A stretch of DNA of 64,000 nt from B3-G11 sp036985855. GTDB taxonomy: Bacteria; Actinomycetota; Acidimicrobiia; Spongiisociales; UBA5794. Below are positions 15,805 to 24,311 of the stretch, in pieces (position 1 is the stretch's first letter; each line of letters begins with the position of its first letter). The stretch spans positions 35,836-99,835 of the forward strand of contig BTQL01000002.1 of NCBI GenBank assembly GCA_036985855.1. Direction: 5' to 3'. The position numbers were made by a program, and so were the translations under genes. A model generated the notes under the pieces. It was not told the origin of the DNA. It saw only the letters and a program-made list of their open reading frames with translations, and did no database searches.

Positions 15805-15859
15805 CCGTTCTCTGGGCTCACGACCGGACTCACTACGGTCTGGAACCCAGGGTTCGCGG
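15805..15859. repeat. Dispersed palindromic repeat, copy C
   Basis: The copy begins CCGTTCTCTGGGCTCACGAC and ends GAACCCAGGGTTCGCGG. Around the centre GGGCTCACGACCGGA pairs imperfectly with the right arm. It is the inverted partner of the copy at 14788 across the DUF559 gene and sits in front of the 15887 gene. Confidence 0.75.
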
Positions 15860-15886
15860 AAAACGGGGAGGGCTTAGGCTTGGGGC

Positions 15887-16930
15887 ATGAGCGGAGCGAG
15901 CAAGGTTGATTGGCAGCTGGCAAGCCAGGTGGCGCGGCGATTCTCTGGCGAGTACCCACTCGCGGGGACCTATCACGAACGGAAGTTCGAACTCCAGGCG
16001 CCGGATCTTGTTTCGAGAGCCTCTGAGATGGTGGCAGCCGAGACGGGCCTCGAGCTGACCGGTTCGCCGGTTGTCGGGGTGATCTCACGTGATGGCTGGA
16101 TCGACACGAACGTCAAGTCGTTCGGCACAATGCTCGAGCCTCTCGAAGAGAAGCTCGCAGACAGCGCCGGCATTGGATCGTCGATCGCGGCGAAGGTGAT
16201 GGGTGCCGAACTCGGAGCGGTGCTCGGGTTCATGTCCAAGAGGGTGCTCGGTCAATACGAGCTCGTGCTTCCAACAGGTGATGACGACAAGGGAGACACC
16301 GTGCTTTTCGTTGGTGCGAACATCATGTCGATGGAGCGCCAGTTCGAGTTCCGACCATCGTCCTTCCGGTTCTGGGTCGCGCTTCACGAGTGTGCTCACC
16401 GCGCTCAGTTCACCGGAGTTCCATGGATGCGTGGGTACTTCCTTTCCCTTGTCGAACAACTTGTCGAGAAGTCCAAACCCGAAAGAGGGAGGCTCCTGCG
16501 TGTTGCTTCTGAGCTTCGCACCGCTGCCGAAACGGGCACTGACGCCCTTGGTGATGCCGGGCTCATCGGGTTGTTCGCTTCGCCGGAGCAACGAGACGTG
16601 CTCGACCAGGTGCAGGCGCTCATGTCGCTACTCGAAGGCCACGGGCACGTTGTGATGGACCGCATCGGCGAACGAGAGATCACGGATGTGACGCGCATGT
16701 CCAACGTGCTGAAGGCTCGGCGGAAGGATCCGAAAACTGCTGCGTTCATGAAGCTCCTAGGCATAGAGATGAAGATGAAGCAGTACGAGAACGGTGCCGC
16801 TTTCATCCGACAGGTCGAAGGGGAGACTTCGTGGGAAGCGTTGTCGATGGCATGGGAATCTCCAGAGTCTCTGCCCACGCTCGCCGAGATCGACGACGCT
16901 TCACTGTGGCTCGACCGGATGGCAGGGTGA
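15887..16930 (+). CDS. Zinc-dependent metalloprotease-like protein (DUF2342 family)
   Basis: This 347-residue protein carries the zinc motif HECAH (His167, Glu168, His171) in FRFWVALHECAHRAQF. The surrounding sequence, including GWIDTNVKSF near the N-terminus, matches the actinobacterial zincin-like family often labelled DUF2342 or F420-biosynthesis-associated. It sits immediately before tilS, where this family is usually found, and its stop overlaps the tilS start. Its substrate is unknown; the domain has no signal peptide and should be cytoplasmic. Confidence 0.85.
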   Translation: MSGASKVDWQLASQVARRFSGEYPLAGTYHERKFELQAPDLVSRASEMVAAETGLELTGSPVVGVISRDGWIDTNVKSFGTMLEPLEEKLADSAGIGSSIAAKVMGAELGAVLGFMSKRVLGQYELVLPTGDDDKGDTVLFVGANIMSMERQFEFRPSSFRFWVALHECAHRAQFTGVPWMRGYFLSLVEQLVEKSKPERGRLLRVASELRTAAETGTDALGDAGLIGLFASPEQRDVLDQVQALMSLLEGHGHVVMDRIGEREITDVTRMSNVLKARRKDPKTAAFMKLLGIEMKMKQYENGAAFIRQVEGETSWEALSMAWESPESLPTLAEIDDASLWLDRMAG

Positions 16931-18234
16931 CAGGCGAAGTCGTTGATGCAGTCCGCAATGCAGTCGGCGACAACGACTGCCTTGTTGCATTGGGCGGCGG
17001 CGCAGACTCCGCCGTATTGCTCTGGGCAGCTACCGAGGCCCTAGGAACCGATCGTGTGCAGGCGGTATTCGTGTATCACGGACTCGAAGGGTCCAAGATG
17101 CTCGAGGAAGCGGCAACGGCTGTCGCAGCGACCAAGGGTGTCAAACTCCAGGTGATTGAGCGGATCATTTCGGAAGGCGGAAACCTTGAGGCACGGGCGC
17201 GAGCCGCCCGGTACGAATCCATCGAGTCGCTCTTGAGAAAGGGCACGGTCGCCCTGACGGGTCACACGGCTGACGATCAGGCCGAGACGGTCCTCATGAG
17301 ATTGCTGCGGGGGTCGGGCACCGGCGCCATCTCCGGCATCCCCTTTCGCCGCGGCGTCTGGCTGAGACCGCTATTGGGTGTCTCACGGGCTTCGCTGCGC
17401 CGTACGGCGGAGGATCTGGGGCTGCCGTTTGCAGACGATCCCGCGAATGAGGACCGCCGATTCGTACGGGCGAGGATCAGGCACGTGGTCATGCCTGTGA
17501 TCGAAGCGGAGTGCGGCCCAGACGTGAAATCGGCAATTCGTAGGTCGGCGTCTCTGCTGGCTGCAGACGACGCGTTACTGGAATCAGCTGCGAACCGAAT
17601 CCCGATCGTGTCCATCCAGGGTGGTTTCTCCATCCCAACCGGGCCGCTTGTTGCGGCACCGGAACCTGTCGCCTCCCGTGCCGTCAGACGCCTGCTCCGG
17701 AACTTGCTCGACGACACTCCCGGTACGAGGCGAGATGTTGATGCTGTACTGGCAGTTGCGCGCGGAGCAGCTGCGGTCACCATCACAGGTGGGCTGCAGG
17801 TGACTCCGGAGCCCCCGTTCGTGACGGTCTGTGAAATCGACGTTCCGGAACCTCCAGACGGATTCGACATCAGGGTCGGCAGAACCTTCACATGGCACGG
17901 ATCGGAGTACTCGGTGTCGAAAGTGGCCGCCGCGCCGGCTTTCATCGCCGGAGGCAGATTCACGGTCCTCGCGGCGGACGCTGTCGAGAATCGCATGTCC
18001 GTTCGTGGACTCCGCCGGGGCGATCGCATCGACATCGAAAACGGTTCGACTCCTGTCAAGGAGATCCTCAGAGCAGCAGGTGTCCCGCGGCGAGTGCGTC
18101 CGTATTCGTTCATCGTTATGGTTGACGCCAGGATTGCTGCGCTTGGTGGCACACGGACTGCGCCGTGGGCTAGAGCGAAACGCGGTGAGACCGCGATAAT
18201 CATTGAACGGGATGTGGGACGTGGACATCGGTGA
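16927..18234 (+). CDS. tilS: tRNA(Ile)-lysidine synthase
   Basis: The enzyme ligates lysine to the wobble C of tRNA-Ile(CAU) so that it reads AUA. The GTG at 16927 overlaps the metalloprotease stop and gives 435 residues. The PP-loop reads ALGGGADSAVLLW, where the family normally has SGGxDS, so the first Ser is Gly. GHTADDQAETVLMRLLRGSG and the substrate-binding region follow, and a TilS C-terminal domain (FTVLAADAVENRM, then LRRGDRI) is present. It overlaps hpt downstream by 23 bases. The family assignment is firm; the effect of the Ser-to-Gly change is unknown. Confidence 0.92.
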   Translation: MTGEVVDAVRNAVGDNDCLVALGGGADSAVLLWAATEALGTDRVQAVFVYHGLEGSKMLEEAATAVAATKGVKLQVIERIISEGGNLEARARAARYESIESLLRKGTVALTGHTADDQAETVLMRLLRGSGTGAISGIPFRRGVWLRPLLGVSRASLRRTAEDLGLPFADDPANEDRRFVRARIRHVVMPVIEAECGPDVKSAIRRSASLLAADDALLESAANRIPIVSIQGGFSIPTGPLVAAPEPVASRAVRRLLRNLLDDTPGTRRDVDAVLAVARGAAAVTITGGLQVTPEPPFVTVCEIDVPEPPDGFDIRVGRTFTWHGSEYSVSKVAAAPAFIAGGRFTVLAADAVENRMSVRGLRRGDRIDIENGSTPVKEILRAAGVPRRVRPYSFIVMVDARIAALGGTRTAPWARAKRGETAIIIERDVGRGHR

Positions 18235-18745
18235 AGTGCTGATCTCAGCCGAAGAGATCGACGCGAAGCTCGCAGAGATGGGCGCGGCCATCACGCGGGA
18301 CTATCACGGCAAAGACCTGCTGCTGATCGGTATTCTCAAAGGCGCCTTCGTGGTGATGGCCGATCTGGCGAGGCACATCGATCTGCCAGTGGAGTTCGAC
18401 TTTATGGCTGTTTCCTCGTACGGTTCGGCAACCAAGAGTTCGGGAGTGGTTCGGATCCTGAAGGATCTGGACCAGGAGATCGGGGGGAGGCATGTCCTCA
18501 TCGTTGAGGACATCGTCGATACGGGACTCACACTTCAGTATCTGCTCAAGAATCTCCAGGTGAGGAAACCGGCAAGTCTCGGCCTTGCGGCGTTGCTGAT
18601 CAAGGACGGTATCGAGCGTCCGCCTCTCGACGTGAAGTACGAAGGCTTCCATATCCCGCCGAAATTCGTGGTCGGTTATGGACTCGACTTTGAAGGGAAG
18701 TATCGGAACCTTCCCTACGTTGCAGTCGTTGACGATTCAGTCTGA
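18212..18745 (+). CDS. hpt: Hypoxanthine(-guanine) phosphoribosyltransferase
   Basis: The enzyme salvages hypoxanthine and guanine with PRPP. The PRPP-binding motif is LIVEDIVDTGLTLQYLL (about residues 94-110), with LLLIGILKGAFV upstream and DFEGKYRNLPYVAV at the C-terminus. I chose the ATG at 18212 (177 residues); an upstream TTG at 18203 would add three residues. The start lies within the tilS end, so the genes are translationally coupled; tilS-hpt-ftsH is a very common bacterial order. Confidence 0.94.
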   Translation: MWDVDIGEVLISAEEIDAKLAEMGAAITRDYHGKDLLLIGILKGAFVVMADLARHIDLPVEFDFMAVSSYGSATKSSGVVRILKDLDQEIGGRHVLIVEDIVDTGLTLQYLLKNLQVRKPASLGLAALLIKDGIERPPLDVKYEGFHIPPKFVVGYGLDFEGKYRNLPYVAVVDDSV

Positions 18746-18847
18746 TGGAATAGCGCCGATAACTTTGTCAGGGGTTCGGCGTACCATGTGACCAAGGACT
18801 CCGATCATTGTCGAGCGAGACCAGCCCAAGAACCGAAGAGGAGCACC

Positions 18848-20755
18848 GTGAACCGCACCGCGAGAACCATTCTCGTGTACCTCGCTGTCATCTTCCTCGT
18901 GGTGATGGCGTTTCAAGTGGTGTTCAACCAGGCCACGCAACCTTCCGAACTCACGCTCAACGAGTTCAGCGCGACCTTGGAAGCTGGAGACGTCACAGGC
19001 GAAATCGTGATGAAGGACAAGTCGAACGAGCTTTCGGGAACTTCAGAAATCGAGGGTTCATCCACTGAGTTCATCGTCCGGTATCCCGCTGAGTATTCCG
19101 CGACCCTGACTGAGCAGCTCCAGGCTTCTGGTGTCAACTTTCGAGTAGACGCTGAGAACCCGACGATCTTCGACTATCTACTCACGTTCATCCCATACCT
19201 GCTGATCTTCGGGCTTTTCTTCTTCGTCATCATGCAGATGCAAGGCGGTGGAAACCGGGTCATGCAATTCGGTAAATCGAAAGCAAAGCTGGTGAACAAG
19301 GACACCCCGACGGTGCAGTTCTCTGATGTTGCCGGCGCCGATGAAGCAGTTGAAGAACTCGAAGAGATCAAAGAGTTCCTGGCGCACCCCCAGAAATTTC
19401 GTGCCATGGGTGCCAAGATCCCGAAGGGTGTTCTGCTCTACGGTCCTCCCGGCACCGGCAAGACTCTGCTCGCTCGTGCTGTCGCTGGTGAGGCAGATGT
19501 CCCGTTCTTCTCCATCTCTGGGTCGGACTTCGTCGAGATGTTCGTGGGGGTAGGGGCATCCCGTGTCAGGGACCTGTTCGACCAGGCGAAACAGAATGCA
19601 CCCGCGATCGTGTTCATCGACGAGATCGACGCCGTCGGCCGGCACAGGGGTGCGGGACTCGGTGGGGGCCACGACGAGCGTGAACAGACGCTCAACCAGC
19701 TTCTCGTTGAGCTCGATGGTTTCGACCCGAACACCGGAGTCATCGTCATAGCTTCGACGAACCGCCCAGATATTCTCGATCCCGCACTTCTCCGCCCTGG
19801 ACGCTTTGACAGGCAGGTTGTTGTTGATCGTCCTGATCTCAAGGGCAGGCAGAAGATCCTCGACGTTCACGCAAAGGGCAAACCCCTCGCAGACGAGATC
19901 GATCTCGGCATCCTTGCTCGTCAAACGCCGGGATTCACGGGCGCTGATCTGGCGAACCTCATCAATGAAGCTGCGCTGCTTTCGGCGAGAAACAATGATG
20001 ACGAGATATCGATGGCGAACCTCGAGGAGGCGATCGAGAGGGTGATTGCGGGCCCGGAACGCAAGAGCCGTGTCATGTCTGACAACGAGAAGAAGATCAC
20101 CGCCTACCACGAGGGAGGCCACGCCCTCGTCGGATACGCACTTCCGAACGCTGATCCGATCCACAAGGTCACGATCATCCCTCGCGGCCGCGCAGGCGGA
20201 TACACGCTTGCACTTCCGCTTGAGGACAAGTACTACGTGCGCCGGTCAGAGATGATCGATCAGCTCGCGATGCTGCTCGGCGGTCGTACTGCCGAGGAAC
20301 TCATCTTCGTCGATCCGACCACGGGCGCTGCGAACGACATCGAGAAAGCAACAGGGATCGCCCGAAAGATGGTGATGGAGTACGGCATGAGCGACAAGCT
20401 CGGTCCTCTCCAGTACGGCAAGCCCGAGGGCGAGGTATTTCTCGGCCGCGACTATTCGAGCCGCCAAGATCTCTCCAATGAGGTCGCCGCTGCGGTCGAT
20501 GATGAGATCAGATTCTTGATTCATCAGGCCCACGATGAGGCACGGATGATTCTGACCACGCACATAGAGGCTCTCCATCGCATCGCGGATGCACTCGTTG
20601 AGAGGGAATCGCTCGATGCGGATGAGGTCAAGGAGGTTCTGGGTGATGTGCCGAAGTGGCAGCACACGTCCAATGGCAGCATACGACTCAAGGCGCCTGA
20701 GAGTATCGGGTCCGTCCAGGGCAGTGTGGCCGCACGCACCGATGGCGGTCCCTGA
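18848..20755 (+). CDS. ftsH: ATP-dependent zinc metalloprotease FtsH
   Basis: This membrane AAA protease degrades unassembled membrane proteins and some regulators. From the GTG at 18848 (AAGAGGAG about 5 bases upstream) the product is 635 residues. It has two transmembrane helices (about 5-27 and 110-132), the AAA Walker A GPPGTGKTLLAR from residue 199, Walker B IVFIDEIDAVG, the SRH region ending in RPGRFDRQ, and the zinc motif HEGGH at residues 421-425. The open frame extends back to an ATG at 18788, but the ribosome site supports 18848. The stop overlaps folP. Confidence 0.97.
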   Translation: MNRTARTILVYLAVIFLVVMAFQVVFNQATQPSELTLNEFSATLEAGDVTGEIVMKDKSNELSGTSEIEGSSTEFIVRYPAEYSATLTEQLQASGVNFRVDAENPTIFDYLLTFIPYLLIFGLFFFVIMQMQGGGNRVMQFGKSKAKLVNKDTPTVQFSDVAGADEAVEELEEIKEFLAHPQKFRAMGAKIPKGVLLYGPPGTGKTLLARAVAGEADVPFFSISGSDFVEMFVGVGASRVRDLFDQAKQNAPAIVFIDEIDAVGRHRGAGLGGGHDEREQTLNQLLVELDGFDPNTGVIVIASTNRPDILDPALLRPGRFDRQVVVDRPDLKGRQKILDVHAKGKPLADEIDLGILARQTPGFTGADLANLINEAALLSARNNDDEISMANLEEAIERVIAGPERKSRVMSDNEKKITAYHEGGHALVGYALPNADPIHKVTIIPRGRAGGYTLALPLEDKYYVRRSEMIDQLAMLLGGRTAEELIFVDPTTGAANDIEKATGIARKMVMEYGMSDKLGPLQYGKPEGEVFLGRDYSSRQDLSNEVAAAVDDEIRFLIHQAHDEARMILTTHIEALHRIADALVERESLDADEVKEVLGDVPKWQHTSNGSIRLKAPESIGSVQGSVAARTDGGP

Positions 20756-21638
20756 ACAAGTGCCGGGTTCGGGCACCTGGAAGCTTCGAGATTCTCAGAT
20801 TTCACTCTTGCGTCCGGTGGTTATGGGAATTCTCAATGTCACCCCCGATTCGTTCTCCGACGGGGGCAGGTACCCAACACTTGATTCCGCGGTTGAATGT
20901 GGACGTCAGATGGCAGCCGACGGAGCGTCGATCGTCGACGTTGGTGGTGAATCGACGCGACCAGGCGCCGCGGCCGTTTCTGTCAACGAGGAGCTCGAAA
21001 GGGTTGCTCCCATCGTTGAACGACTCGCCACCGACGGCATCACCGTTTCGGTCGACACATCCAAACCCGAGGTTGCGCGAGCGGTCGTTTGTAGCGGGGC
21101 GGCGATCATCAACGACGTGACAGGTCTAGGCAACCCGGCGATGCGCTCAGTGTGCGCGGAGACCGGCGTGGGTGTCGTGATCATGCACATGCAGGGCATA
21201 CCCCGAACGATGCAACACCAACCCCACTACGCCGACGTGGTTGCCGAGGTGTCGGCATACCTCACCGAGCACGCCGAAGCCGCCGTGCGTTCTGGCATAT
21301 CCCGCGGCTCGGTCATCATCGATCCGGGAATCGGGTTCGGCAAGGCCTTCGACCACAACCTCGAACTGATGGCCAACCTGGACGCTTTCGTCGAGACCGG
21401 TTATCCGGTACTTCTCGGTACAAGCAGGAAGGCATTTCTTGGGAAGATTCTGGAACCTATTCGCGGGAGAACAGCGCCGGACGAAAGAGATGGAGCGACC
21501 GCGGCATCTATTGCGCTTGCCGTAGCGGCAGGAGTGAAGATCCTTCGTGTACACAATGTGCCCCTCGCGGTTGAGGTAGCACATACGGTCAAGGCTATGG
21601 TGCCGGGAGACGATGGCGAAGAAACAAACAGGGCTTGA
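20742..21638 (+). CDS. folP: Dihydropteroate synthase
   Basis: The enzyme joins p-aminobenzoate to dihydropterin pyrophosphate in folate synthesis and is the sulfonamide target. VMGILNVTPDSFSDGGRY (the first conserved loop), VDVGGESTRPGA, SVDTSKPEVA, DVTGLGNP and DPGIGFGKAFDHN are all present. The ATG at 20742 overlaps the end of ftsH by 14 bases and gives 298 residues, slightly longer than average at the N-terminus. The downstream gene overlaps it by 26 bases, so ftsH-folP-21613-folK read as one operon. Confidence 0.95.
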   Translation: MAVPEQVPGSGTWKLRDSQISLLRPVVMGILNVTPDSFSDGGRYPTLDSAVECGRQMAADGASIVDVGGESTRPGAAAVSVNEELERVAPIVERLATDGITVSVDTSKPEVARAVVCSGAAIINDVTGLGNPAMRSVCAETGVGVVIMHMQGIPRTMQHQPHYADVVAEVSAYLTEHAEAAVRSGISRGSVIIDPGIGFGKAFDHNLELMANLDAFVETGYPVLLGTSRKAFLGKILEPIRGRTAPDERDGATAASIALAVAAGVKILRVHNVPLAVEVAHTVKAMVPGDDGEETNRA

Positions 21639-22095
21639 ACCGAGAGGATTTCGCTGGGTGATCAAGGATCGCCTTGCCGTGTCTGAGCGAATTGGTGGCT
21701 ACGGATTCCAACATCGCCGAGTTCGTCGCGAGGAAGAGATCATCTGGCTCAAGGACCATGGAGTCAACTCGATCATGAGTCTGCTCGGGTTGAATCAGAA
21801 TTCCTTCGCCTATACCGGTGCCGGCCTCTCTTTCGCCTCCCATGAGGTACCGGAGGATTTCGAACCTGAGGACGCAGAACCGGTATTCGAGGCAATTGCC
21901 AAAGCGCTCGCTCCTGAGGAAGCCGTTGTGCTGGTTCACCGCGATACGATCGATGACACCCTTGGCGGTCTTCTCGCCGGTTATCTCATCTACTGCGGGA
22001 TGCTTGAGGACCCGATCATCGCAACCGACGTGATCCAGCGCATTCTGGGCCGCGCAATCGGTCCAGAGGGGCGACGACTCATACCGGATCGGTAG
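21613..22095 (+). CDS. Phosphatase-fold-like protein in the folB position, function unknown
   Basis: This 160-residue protein sits between folP and folK, where folB (dihydroneopterin aldolase) usually lies, and does not resemble FolB. Its layout recalls dual-specificity phosphatases: an N-terminal strand with RIGGYGFQHRRVRREEEI, then WLKDHGVNSIMSLL and a late VVLVHRDTIDDTLGGLLAGYL. In a true phosphatase the last motif would be HCxxGxxR; here the nucleophile Cys is Arg and the loop lacks the glycines, so classic phosphatase chemistry is unlikely. It is coupled to folP by a 26-base overlap. A folate step is a guess from position only; the fold call is tentative. Confidence 0.6.
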   Translation: MAKKQTGLEPRGFRWVIKDRLAVSERIGGYGFQHRRVRREEEIIWLKDHGVNSIMSLLGLNQNSFAYTGAGLSFASHEVPEDFEPEDAEPVFEAIAKALAPEEAVVLVHRDTIDDTLGGLLAGYLIYCGMLEDPIIATDVIQRILGRAIGPEGRRLIPDR

Positions 22096-22097
22096 CT

Positions 22098-23444
22098 GTG
22101 CCGACCGTATACGTCGGTATCGGGTCCAACATCGGTAACCGATTCAGCTATCTCGATCGAGCGGTGCGTGCCATTGCTGGCCTCGGAACACTCACCGCGG
22201 CATCGCCGATCTACGAAACGGCGCCCATTGGAGGGCCTGATCAGGATCACTACCTCAACGCCGTCGCAGTGATCGATACCGGCATGGCAGCCACCGAGTT
22301 GCTGGATCGCCTCCTTGAGATCGAACGATCTGCCGGAAGGGTTCGCGACGTGCGGTGGGGTCCTCGAACTCTCGATCTCGACATCCTGATCTATGGCGAC
22401 CAGACCATTGAAGCGCCAGGACTCAGCGTGCCACATCGCGAGATCCGGAATCGCAGATTTGTGCTCACACCGCTTGCGGATGTTGGTCCGGGACTCTCGG
22501 GTGCGGACGGACCCTACGCAGATTCGCTCGGCGATGTTGCAGATCAGCCGATCAGGAGACTCACCGGACCATACGACGTTGCCAACGACCGATGGATGGA
22601 CAGCATCGAGGTCGCTACTGAGCTGACGAGAGACGGCGAGAAATTTCAGATAGAGACGTCCCAGGACTGGGTGAATCCGACGGGAAACATGTTCGGTGCG
22701 TACCTGTCAGCGATCGCGCTGCGATCCGTTGGAGCCGTGGCCCTGGATCATCAGCCGTCATCGCTCACGTATCGATTCGCTCACGGGATCCCTCAGGGAG
22801 TCGAGCTCGATGTCGCTTCTGTGAAGGTCAGAGGCACGGCTCGATCTGCCGACTACGTCGTGTCGCTTTCGGTGGACGGCGAGATCATGGGTACAGCCTC
22901 GGTTGCGACGATCGCCGAACCTCCAACGGTTACGATCGCACCACCAGCACCACCCGTTGTTCCGCTTTCCGGCTGCACCCCTGTCGATGAGCTGTTCGCA
23001 CCCATCGGCAGACTCCTGGGTGCCTCGGCACGCGGCTGGCGCCCGCTGGAACGGTGGGACATCCCCGATCTCGTCGACGGACAGAGTGATCTCTTCAGGG
23101 CCTGGAGTCCGAATCTGGCGGTCGGAACCGACGACCCGTTTCTTCGAGCCGCGGCGATACTCATGCCAATCGACGCCCTTGTTTGGCCAGCCGCTGCGAA
23201 TCGTCTCGGATTGCTCGGCACAGAGGAAATCGTTGTGACCCCCACGCTCGACTTCTCAGGCCGATTCGTAGATCTCACCGTCGACCCGGGTTGGCATCTT
23301 GGCGAAGTGAACGTGGACCACATGACCGACCGATCGATGTCCGGCACGATTCGGGTCTGGGCAGACGATGGCACGTACCTATCGATTGGAACCTCGCACA
23401 ACCTTGTCGTGAGCGGCGAAGAGCTCATCGACCGTAGACCGTAG
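22098..23444 (+). CDS. folK: FolK fused to a thioesterase-like (hotdog) domain
   Basis: Residues 1 to about 160 are a complete 6-hydroxymethyl-dihydropterin pyrophosphokinase: YVGIGSNIGNRFSYL, SPIYETAPIG, WGPRTLDLDILIYG and VPHREIRNRRFVLTPL. Without a stop the chain continues for nearly 280 residues that look like a double-hotdog acyl-CoA thioesterase (4HBT_3/TesB-like): WVNPTGNMFGAYLSAIALR, SLTYRFAHG, and in the second half FSGRFVDLTVDPGWH. The fusion is unusual. It starts at a GTG three bases after the preceding stop. Whether the second domain is active is not visible; a missed stop or assembly error seems unlikely because both parts are well-formed in one frame. Confidence 0.85.
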   Translation: MPTVYVGIGSNIGNRFSYLDRAVRAIAGLGTLTAASPIYETAPIGGPDQDHYLNAVAVIDTGMAATELLDRLLEIERSAGRVRDVRWGPRTLDLDILIYGDQTIEAPGLSVPHREIRNRRFVLTPLADVGPGLSGADGPYADSLGDVADQPIRRLTGPYDVANDRWMDSIEVATELTRDGEKFQIETSQDWVNPTGNMFGAYLSAIALRSVGAVALDHQPSSLTYRFAHGIPQGVELDVASVKVRGTARSADYVVSLSVDGEIMGTASVATIAEPPTVTIAPPAPPVVPLSGCTPVDELFAPIGRLLGASARGWRPLERWDIPDLVDGQSDLFRAWSPNLAVGTDDPFLRAAAILMPIDALVWPAAANRLGLLGTEEIVVTPTLDFSGRFVDLTVDPGWHLGEVNVDHMTDRSMSGTIRVWADDGTYLSIGTSHNLVVSGEELIDRRP

Positions 23445-23480
23445 ACATCCACCGTTTGCCGTCTCCCGTCTACGGTCTAC
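23434..23480. repeat. 13-bp perfect inverted repeat at the folK stop
   Basis: GTAGACCGTAGAC (23434-23446, containing the TAG stop at 23442-23444) and GTCTACGGTCTAC (23468-23480) are exact reverse complements separated by 21 bases. There is no T-run, so it is either a weak terminator, an mRNA 3' protection structure or an operator for the 23520 gene. Confidence 0.5.
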
Positions 23481-23519
23481 CCTTGGTCCAGGACCGATAC
23501 CCCAATGGATCGGAGCCGT

Positions 23520-24311
23520 ATGAACATTGCCATCAACGGTCCCGGTCGCGCAGGCGGGGCGCTTGCCATCGCCGCATCCGCTGCCGGGCACCGCATCACT
23601 TCCGTCGAGGGTAGAAACGCAGTCGCCGTCGAGTACGTTCTCTCACATGTCGACATCGAACCCGGCAAGGCAGATCTCCTGATCGTCGCTGTGGCTGACG
23701 ACGCCATCGCGGAAGTGGCTGCTGCGATAGCTTCCGCTGGAGAGACTGTTCCGACCGTGCACCTGTCCGGCGCGCAACCGACGTCGAGCCTCGATGCGAT
23801 CGCGGCCTCCGGCACACAAACTGGCTCACTGCACCCACTGCAAACGTTCCCAAATGCCGAGCGCGGTGCCGCACGTCTCCGCGGGTCATGGATTGCTGTC
23901 ACCGCAGACGATCCTCTTCGGTCGGATCTCCACGATTTCGCGACCTCACTCGGTTGTCATCCCTTCGACCTTGCTGACGATGTGAAACCGCTGTATCACT
24001 CAGGTGCTGCAGCTGCGGCGAACTACACGCTCACAACGCTCGACCTTGCACTTGCCCTGTTCGAGGCTGCGGGGGTGCCATTCGAGGCCGCGCGCCCTCT
24101 GGTTGAGGCGATCGTGGAAAACGCGTTCGACCTTGGTCCAGCGGGTGCGCTGACGGGACCGGTTGCGAGGGGTGATGCAATCACCGTTGCGCGCCAGGTC
24201 GCTTCCATTCGCGAGCACGTACCGCAAGCTGAGTCACTCTTCATCGATCTCGCCCGATCTACTGCGAGGCTCGCCGGGACGGAGGATGCCATCGAGGGGG
24301 CTCTCGAATGA
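23520..24311 (+). CDS. Rossmann-like DUF2520 protein (probable ketopantoate-reductase-like dehydrogenase)
   Basis: This 263-residue protein has an N-terminal nucleotide-binding fold (MNIAINGPGRAGGALAIAA) and the DUF2520 C-domain with SGAQPTSSL, TGSLHPLQTFP and ALTGPVARGD. In mycobacteria the matching gene (Rv3603c position) also stands directly before panC. Context suggests a role in pantothenate or CoA synthesis, but no reaction is established to my knowledge. The ATG at 23520 has GGAG about 7 bases upstream; an ATG at 23505 is less well placed. The stop overlaps panC by four bases. Confidence 0.8.
   Translation: MNIAINGPGRAGGALAIAASAAGHRITSVEGRNAVAVEYVLSHVDIEPGKADLLIVAVADDAIAEVAAAIASAGETVPTVHLSGAQPTSSLDAIAASGTQTGSLHPLQTFPNAERGAARLRGSWIAVTADDPLRSDLHDFATSLGCHPFDLADDVKPLYHSGAAAAANYTLTTLDLALALFEAAGVPFEAARPLVEAIVENAFDLGPAGALTGPVARGDAITVARQVASIREHVPQAESLFIDLARSTARLAGTEDAIEGALE

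Noticed and set aside
14788..15859. The repeat-bracketed DUF559 gene as a classic insertion sequence
   Set aside because: There is no transposase and single copies of the same repeat occur elsewhere without the gene; no target-site duplication was recognised.
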